Assembly (NCBI GenBank): GCA_031551775.1 | Contig: JAVBND010000067.1 | Location: 5,393 to 69,392 of the forward strand | DNA length: 64,000 nucleotides | Direction of reading: 5' to 3' | DNA from: Anaerozeibacter sp031551775 | GTDB taxonomy: Bacteria; Bacillota; Clostridia; Christensenellales; Aristaeellaceae | Shown here: positions 17,132-26,100 of the stretch, in pieces | How the letters are laid out: every line of letters starts with the position of its first letter | Numbering within the stretch: the stretch's first letter is position 1 | Translations under genes and position numbers: made by a program | The notes under the pieces: generated by a model | Seen by the model: the letters and a program-made list of their open reading frames with translations, nothing else | The model's database searches: none | What the model was told of the DNA's origin: nothing

Positions 17132-20100
17132 TTATTCCAAGCAGTCGCCCGCGTTCAGGTTGCCCGTGCCCGCACTCAGCGGAATTTCGTTCTCGACGAT
17201 GGTTTGCGGCAGCTCGCCGCCGCCGATCAGGTCGTAGTACACGCGGATCACATTGGACTCATTGCGCATGGTCAGCGCAAACGGCAGCGTTTCGACGCTC
17301 TGAAGCTCATAGCCGGGCCGGATCTTGTCTTGATACTTGCGAATCACTTCGCCGTAGGTGCGGTTCGTATAGCGCTCGGTGGCGGTCTGGTCATACACGC
17401 CGTTGTAGTAATACTCCACGCGGTATTCGATGTCCTTGACGCGCTTGTAATACACACGAATCACGTTGCGCGAGACATCCGAAGCCAAGGTCATCGGCAA
17501 CCCTTCGCTGCGCTCAAGCTCAAATCCGTTCAGCGCCGCGGCCGCAACGCGCAGGTCAATCGCCGTCACCGTGTCGCCCACCTTCATGCCGCCAATGGTG
17601 TCCACGCTGGCCAGATCGTACCCGTCGCCCTTGGTGTTCTGGTAATGGTACTCGATCGTATAGCTGATGCCGTCGGTACGCTCGTAGTACACGTTGATGA
17701 CGTTGTTCGCCTCGATCAGGCCGATCTGAAGCGCGGTGGCGCTGGGGTTCGCGCCATACTGTACGCGGCTCAGGCTGAACCCGGGCTTGGTCTTATCGGG
17801 GTAGCTGGTGATCACCTGACCCAGCGTCTGCTTGGTGCGCACGACTGTGGCGGCGCTGTCCAGCGCGCCGGCGTAGTAATACTGGACGCGGTAGCTCAGG
17901 TCGTTGTTCGGCGTAATTTCGATCCTGCCGTTCTTCTTCACGACGTCATAGTTGCCCGATACGTTCGTGCTGCCATTTTCGATGGTGACCTTGCCCACCA
18001 GCACATCGTTTGAGCCGGTCAGTGTGCGCGTGTTGCCGGTCAGCACCACGTCATTCACGCTGTCGCCACTGAGCAGGTCGCCCGAGACGGTGTAACCCAC
18101 CTTGTGCGGCTCGCCGTCAAACGGGAAGGATTTGGTTTCAGCGCTGACGTTCAGCGTGCGCTTGGCGATGGATAACTTGCCTTGGACGTACTCGATCTTC
18201 TGGTAACCTGCCGTGACATTCTTGCCTCCGGCGTCCAGAATGCGCGCGCCTGCGGGCACCAGGTTGTATGTGCCTGCACTTGTGCCCTCGCCCGTGATCG
18301 TCACGCCCTCGATGCGGTCTCCGCTCATAAGTCCGGTCACGTCGTAGCCATCCGCACCGTGCTTCTGACCATCGTAGGTGGCTTTGACGTTCTTCGCGGT
18401 AATCTTCACCGCGCCGCCTCGACCAGTGATGGAGATCGTGCCCGGAACCAATGTGAGGCTGTAATTGCCCGTCACGTTCTTGCTGCTTTCCATGATGGTC
18501 GGCGCCCTTGACGCATCAAACGTAACGGCATTCTGCCCGACTTCCACGCGCGTCGCGCCGCTCAGTTGGGCATTGGGTTCGTGGCCGGCCAGCAGGCCCG
18601 TGGCCTTGATCCCCACCGTGTGCTCCTGCGCGTCGTACGCGAATTTGTGGCTGTCCACAGTGAGCGTCGCCGCTTTCGCGGTGATGGTCAGCGCGCCCTT
18701 GACGTAGGTGATGTTGGCGTAGTCGAGAACCGGCTTGTTCTGGGCGCTCACAATTTCTACAGCCGACGGTACCAGCTCGTAGGTGCCCACGTCTGTGCCT
18801 TCGCCCGTGATGGTCAGGCCGCGGATTGTGTCGCCATTTTTAAGCCCAATCGCCGTATATTCCGTGCCCTGGTGACGCTCGCCGTTGTAGCTTTGAACCA
18901 GGTCTCTTGCGGTGATGATCAACTCAGCGTTGATCATGGTGATGGTAATCACGCCGGGGACGCGGGTGATTTTGTAGCTGCTGGTCACATCGTCATTGCC
19001 GTTCTTGACCGTCACATTGCCGACCGTCACCTGCTGTTCGCCCACCGCCGTACGCGTGTTGTTCAGAAGCTCTGCGCTGAACGTGTCCCCCGGCGCCTTG
19101 TTGCCGTAGAACTCACTTGCAGTGATGGTATGTTCCTCATTGTCGAAGCGGAAACTGCCGCTGACAGCCTTGACGGTGATCTCTGCCGGGACAACCGTGA
19201 TCTTGCCGGTCTCACCTAGGATCGAGTAGTTCCGGGTCACGTCGGCGGTCCCCTCAAACACCTGGACGGATGCCACGCTCACCTCGTTGTCGCCCGCAAG
19301 CTTTCTGGCCGCGCCGCTCAAAACAACCTGTTCTTTGTGGCCGTCCAGCATGCCGTCGATGGCGTATGCGACCGCGTGCTCGGTTCCGTCGTATCCGAAG
19401 CTCTCTGTCTCGGGCGTCACAACCAGCCCTTTGGGATCGATTTTCAGCACGCCCTTTTCGTCCGCGTTCACGGCGTAGTTGTCGGTGATGATGCGCGTGC
19501 CGCTGGTGACGACGTAATCGCTGATGCTGGGCGAGCTATCGCCCACATCGGTGCGTGTGTTATCGGTCAGCACCACGTCCAGCACGTCATTCCCAAACAG
19601 CTTACCGCTCACAATTTCGTAGCCGGACACGCTGCGCTCGGTCGCGTTGTACTCGTAGTTGCCGGAAGCGGCCTTAATGGCGAGCGGCGCGGCGGTCACA
19701 GCGATCGTGCCGGTGCCCGAGAAGTCCACATCATAGCTGCCGGAGGCATCCGCGCCGCCGTTGGTGATCGCAAAGCTGGCGATGCGGGTAGCGTTGCTGC
19801 CGAAGTCTGTACGGACGGCGTCCGCCAGCACGACTGACAACTCATCACCGTTGTACAAACGCCCCTGCACGATCTCGTATCCCGAAACCGCCTGTGCGGT
19901 CGCGTTGTACACGAAGCTGTCCGAGGCCGCCTTGATGCGCAACTCAGCGGGATCGATCGTGATCTTGCCCATGGCCTTTGCGTCCACCGCGTAGTTCGCG
20001 GTCACGTCGGTATTCCCGATTCGAATCGCGTAGCCCGTGATGGAGGTGTCATTTGAACCCACTTCCGTGCGCCTGTCGCCGGAGAGTTCAGGCGTCAGTT

Positions 20101-23100
20101 GCGCGCCGCCGAAGAGTTCGCCGCTTATCCGCTCGTAGCCGGACACGGCCTGCTCCGCCCCGTTAAACACGAGCCTGCCCGTGGGGGCCTTGATCGTGAG
20201 CGGCGCTTTGGTGACGGTGATCGTACCGGTGCCGGCGGCGTCCACCGTGTAGTTGCCGGAAGCGCTGCCGCCCGCGTTTTCGATGGCATAGCTTTCGATG
20301 GCCGTCTCGTTCTCGCCAGCGTCGGTGCGGGTGCCGCCCGAAAGCGTCACGGTCATCTGGTCGTCCGCGAACAGCTTGCCGCTCACGACATCATAGCCGG
20401 ACACGCTGTGCTCGGTCGCGTCATAACCAAACCTGCCGGACACGGCCTTGATCTCAAGCTCGGCCGGGTTGATGTGCAAATTGCCATCGACCCTGGTGAG
20501 CTGGTACAGCTCCTCAAAGTCCCCGTTGCTGGACAACTTGGGCTCGCCGGTGACGACCACAGCGTAATCGCCCGCGTCCTTTCCGGTCGCGCTGGCCACG
20601 AGGCCGTACAGTTCGTCGTCATGAAGGTCGGTGGTGTACCCCGCGAACGTCTGCTCGCTGCCGTTGTAGGTCAGTGAGCCGGAGTCGGCGGTGACATGAA
20701 TGGGTTTCTTATAATAGAAGGTGATCTCGCCGCCCTCCAGGGTGACTTCAAACGTCTGCCCGCAATCGGCCTTGGGATCGACAAACCCGTCGATGGCGGG
20801 CGCGCTGACGCTGGCCGCGCCGGTGCCGTCGGTCCTGATCAGGTCGCCCGGCTTCATGTCCGCAAAGCGTACGGTGTCCGCGGGGCGGATGGCGCTCAAT
20901 TGGCCCTTCCATTTGTAGTGCACCTGAATCACGGCCTCCGCCGGGCGCAGTGTGATCGGGGTGTCGAACTCGGTGGTATCCACGCCGCGCACGGCGATAT
21001 AGTCGGACTTGTACCGGTCGTTCTGGTAGTCGCCGTTGTCATTTGAGGTCACGTCATAGTGCTGCCCGGCGATCTGGGTATCCACCGCATGCAACGACAG
21101 CTTGATCAGCTTGGTCTTGTCTTCGTTGTCGATGGTCAGCCTGAGCACATCGCCCGGCTCGCCCTGGTAGCTCAGCGGCTTGTCGATGGCTTCCCAGCCA
21201 TCGGCGGTCTGGCGCTCGAACCCGATGATGTTGCTGGAGTAGTCCGCGATGATGTAGTTCCCGTTGATGTTCTTCTTGGTGACGCGCACGATCGCGGTCG
21301 TCTGCTTCCCGCTCATGGGATCCTCAAAGTCAACCGCACCGGACAACTCGGCGGGCGTTTTGTCCACCGGATCGGTCGAGGCTGAGCGCGCCTGTTCCAG
21401 CAACTTCATCACGGCGGTATAGAGCTTGTAGCCCTCGGGATTGGTTACGGGGTCGGGCGCTTCGGCGTAGGACAGGCCGTTTACGCGGTCGGTGCCGTTG
21501 TCGTAGTTGTAGTTCCCGGGGACGCGCTTGTCCGCGGGCAGGTTTTCATTGAGGAAGGCCGCAATCGCTTCGGCGGTGGCGCAAGCCGCGTCGTTTGCCG
21601 AGAGCCCCAGCGTGTTGTTGGGGAATCCGCCGGAAAGCAGCGCGCGCACGCCCTGCGCCTGCGATTCAGGCAGCGAGGCCAGGTAGGCGGCAAGCCCACC
21701 TTCGCTTTGGTCAGCCTCGAAGGTGCCCGCCAAGTTGTTGCTCGGGCCCTCCTGATTGTTCACCATGCCGGCAAAATAGATCTCAGGCTGCACGCGGTAG
21801 ACCGGGTACAGGTTGTCCACGATCACGCTGGATGAGATGTGCGCGTCGCCCGATCCGCTGTTGTAGGTGGCATCGGAATGAAGCATCGCCACGCGCGAAC
21901 CCGCATCAGGGTTGTCACCTACCTTGCCCTCTTCGAGCGCCGCAAGGAAATCGTCGGGCAGCCGGATGGTGACATTGGAGCCGCTATTGAGCGGGCGCAC
22001 CAGCGGCAGCAGGTCTTCGTACCCCAGCCGGGTGTTGTAAAGCTCAATGACGCTGTGGCCGTCGCCCTCCATACCGTCCATCAGGTTTTCAATGGTCTTG
22101 GCATCCAGCTTCATGCTGGTCAGGCTCGTGTCGTTGGCGAACTTGAACGCGTCCATCTTCTTGCGTCCAAACGAGCCGCCCTCAGTTTGGATTGTCACGG
22201 AGACCAGGCTCTTGCAGTTGTCCGCAACCAATACCTCAAGGTTGGGCATGGCGCTGCCGGACAGATCCAGCGCGTTGATGCCCGTCTTGTTCAGCCTGAG
22301 CTCGACCAACGAATTGGGCAGCATGCTCTGCACGAAGGCGCCGGTCAACAGCGGGTTTTCAAACAGGTGCAACAGCTTGAGCTTGGGCAAGCTGACGCCG
22401 TTAAGCGACGGGAAGCTCGTAAGCCCAGTGTGGGTGATGATGATATTTTCCATGTCGGGCAACGCGCAACCATCCGCCAGCACGAACGTGTCAAACACGC
22501 CATATCCGGTCAGGTCGAGTTGCGTAAGCCACTGGCCGCCGCGCTCGCCCGCGCCGATCGAGAGCGACTGGAATGTGCCCTGGTTCAATCCGCCCAGCGG
22601 ATCGTAGTCGTCCCCATTCAGCGGCATGCCGATGTTCAGGCACGCGCCGTCGCCGATCGTCAGGTGTGTCAGCGCCGAGTTGTCGCGCTGGAACCGGTAC
22701 AGGTTGGGCGCAGCGCCATTTTTCGCCTCGAAGGACGAAAGCTTCGTGCTGCCCGCCGGGACCAGCTTCTCAAGGCCCAGCATGGCATTCTCTTCCAGCA
22801 CAACGCTGGTGATGCCGGTGTTGTTCAGCTCGATCTCGCGGATACCGGGCATGGTATCCGTGTTGAAAGCGATGTTTGACAGCGAGGTGCTTCCGGCGTA
22901 GGCCAGCGGCGCAACGCTCAGCTCGGTCAGGTTCGCCAGCGTGGAATTGCCGCCCGAACCCGCCTGAATGTCCAGCGTGGTCATGGCCTTCTGCCCCTTG
23001 AGCAGCAAGCTTTGCAGCTTGGGCAACGCACCGTTTCCGATGCTGAACACGCCGCCGTGATCCGCGCCCAGGCGCGGCATTTCCTCAGCCTTGAGCGTGA

Positions 23101-26100
23101 TGAGGTTCGGATAGCGCCCGCCGGAGACGTCCAGCGCGCTCAGTCCGGAGCGGCTGACATCGAGCGCCTCAAGGCTCGTCAGGGAGCCCGGCGCAAACGA
23201 GAACTCGGTCAGGTTTGCCGCGTCCGCGAGCACCAGCGCTTTGATGCCGGTCAGCGACCCGTCGCCAATCGTCAGCGAGCGCAGCAAACTGCCCTCGGCG
23301 GCGCACAGCGTAAGGCTACCCAGCCCGTTCAGCGAGCCATTGCCAACGCTCATGGTCTCCAGCGGGAGCGCGGACCACTCCATGTCCTTGAGTCCGTTTG
23401 CGCTATTGTCCGCGAATGCGGCCGCCCTGATCGCCGTGCCGTTCACGTCAAGCGCGCTCAGCGTGTTGAGCGAACCGCCGCCGACGGTGAACGAAGCCAA
23501 GTTGCTACTGTCCGTGAAACGCAGCGTTTTAAGCGCAGTCAGCGCACCGTCGTCCACCGAGAAGCCAAGCATATTGGGCATACCCTCAAGCAGCATATCC
23601 GTCAGCGCCGGGTACTCGCCCTCGCCCACGCGTTCAAACGCCAACGGCGTGCGTGAAAGGTTCAGCGCGGTCAGCTTGGTCAGATTGGCGGCATCGACCT
23701 CAAAGTTCGTCAAGTTCGCGGCATCGCTCAGGTCGATGCTTTGTACATTGCTCATGCCGGTACCCTTGAGCCGGAAGGTCGCAAGCTGGGTTTTTGCGCT
23801 GTCGCCGTTCGCGGTGAACCGGGTCACACCGCTAAGCGCGCCGTCCTCCACTTCAAACAGGGCCAGCTGCGGATTGGATTCGATGCTGATCGCCGTGGGG
23901 CGCGGCAGGCTGCCCGCAGCGAACACCAGCGACTTAAGCGCCGGATAATCGTTCAGAATCAGCGAGCCGGCGCTGTTGCCCGTATAAACCGGCAACGTGT
24001 TCACGCCGAAGCGCAGCGATTCGAGCGTAGCGGCAGGCAGGGAGAGTTTGGTGACCTTTTGCAGCGATTGATCCTGGAAATCGAGCGCAACAATGGCCGT
24101 GCCGGAGAGCTGCAACTCCTTGAGGGCATCCATACCGACCAAGTTCGCTTCCAGCGTTGTCAGCCCCGCTTGCTCGCCAAGATTCAGCACCGGCACGTTC
24201 ATCAGCGCGGTGCCGCGCGTGGCGAAGCGGGTCAGCTGGCCGCCGGGCATTGTGGCCAGGTTGGTCAGGTTCTTGAGCGCGCCGTCTTCCGCCTCGAACT
24301 CCTTCAGGCTCGTCGCGCCGGTGAGCAGCGCGGAGGATGCGCCGGTGATGGCCGCGCAGCTATTCTCTCCAAAGTACAGCTTGCCGACGGCCGCGCCGGT
24401 CAACTTGAAGTTGGTCAGCTTGGGTGCGCTCTTGGAACCGAAGGAAATCAACTCAGCCTCGGCGTTGCTCATGTCAATGGTGGTCGCAACCGGCAGCGAA
24501 CCGATGCCGAATTGGATCTCCTTGATGGCCTTGTTGTTGATCAATGAGAGTGACGGCAGTTTGGCGAGCGCGCCGTCGCCCACAATCAGGCTGGTCAGCG
24601 GGCCGCCCGTGGCGTTGGTGCAGAAGCTCAGCGTCGTCAGGTTGGGCAGCGCTTTCGCTCCGATCGTCAACTTCTCGAGCTTGGAACCGTCGGCGCTGGC
24701 GTCCCCCAGCTTGAGCGTGGCCAAGTCGTTGAGCGCGTCGTCGCCAATCGTCAGTTCCGTGATGCCTGAATTCGTCAACGTCAGCGTGGTCAGGTGCTCA
24801 AGCGCCTTCAGGCCCATCTTCACCTCGGACAGGCTGGCGGTGTTCGTCAGGTCCATCGTCGCAAGATTGCGGAAAGAACCCGCGCCGATGCTCAACTCGC
24901 TGAGCGTTGTGTAGCCCGAAAAGTCCATCTGATAACCCGCGCCCGCGGTTTTGAGTCCGGCGCCGGTGAACGAGTTCGCGCCGACGACGAAGCTTACGAG
25001 CGGCGGAATCGACTTAATGCCGCCAACATTGGGCCTAAAGTAAAGCTTGTCGATCTTGCCAAAGGAGTTGTTGCCGATCCGCACGGTCTCCATGACCTCG
25101 CTGAGGCCGAAGCGCAGCGCATTGTTGAGCGAATTGTCGCCCACGATCAGCGTCTTGACCGGCAGCCAGCCCTCGGACGGGTGCCAGCATCCATAGGCGT
25201 TCAGGCAATTATCCCCGACGATCAGCGTGGCGAGTACGTCGCAGTCATAGAGCTGGAAACTGCCCTGGGGCAGCACCGGACAGGTGTTGTCTTCAAACGT
25301 CAGCGACTCCATCTTCCGGTTCTTCTGCATGTCCAGATAGACGCATGCCTGCAAAGTGCCGCTCGGCACGCTCAACTCCTTCGCGGCCACATTCTGCATG
25401 TACAGCTTCTGCAGCCCCTTCATCGCGCCATTCCTGAGGAAGTTCATGTCCATTATCTGCGTGTTGCTCAGCGTCAGCGACTCGAGCACGCCAAAGGAAC
25501 CCTCGCCGGCCGTGAAGCTTGACAGAACGTTGTTTATCAGGTTTAGCGTCTTGATGCTGCCGAGCGCGTTTTGGCCGACAGTAAGCGTCTCAAGCGGCGC
25601 GCCGACTGCGGTGCAGAATGTCCACTTGGTCAGGCTGTTCAGCGCGTTGTCTTCTACGATCAGCGCGGTCACCTTTGAACTGCCTGCCGCGCCGCTGCCC
25701 AAGGTCAGCGCATTCAGATTGGGCATCGCGCCCTGCGCGAACACAAGCCGGGGCACATTGCCGCCCGTCAGATCCAGCGTGGTCACGCTGCTGGGCGTGT
25801 CGCCGTCAAACCGCAGCGCTTCCTCGGTGAGCATCGATTTCATGTTTAGCGTAGCCAGCGCCGGGAATGTGTTCGCGCCAAAGCCCGCGCTCTTAAGCGC
25901 CGTGCCGTCCAGCGTCAGCGTCGTTACGTTGCTGAGGGAACTTTCACCCACGGACAGAGAACTCAATTTGGCGTTGCCGGTAAACGACAGCGCGGTCATG
26001 GCGGTATGGTTCAGCGAATGGTTCCCCACCTCAAACGACGTCAGAAGCGAGGTTGCGCCCGTGGTCAACGACAGCTTTGCGCTGTTGAGCGCGTTATCGC

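Noticed and set aside
17132..17210. LPXTG sortase anchor (LPQTI) in the giant protein
   Set aside because: No hydrophobic segment and no positively charged tail follow; the chain ends about 25 residues later in GDCLE.
16214..18013. A 599-codon rightward open frame across the solute-binding and giant surface protein genes
   Set aside because: It is antisense to two clearly coding genes, has no ribosome binding site and a composition (Val, His, Arg, Gln) typical of antisense frames in GC-rich DNA.
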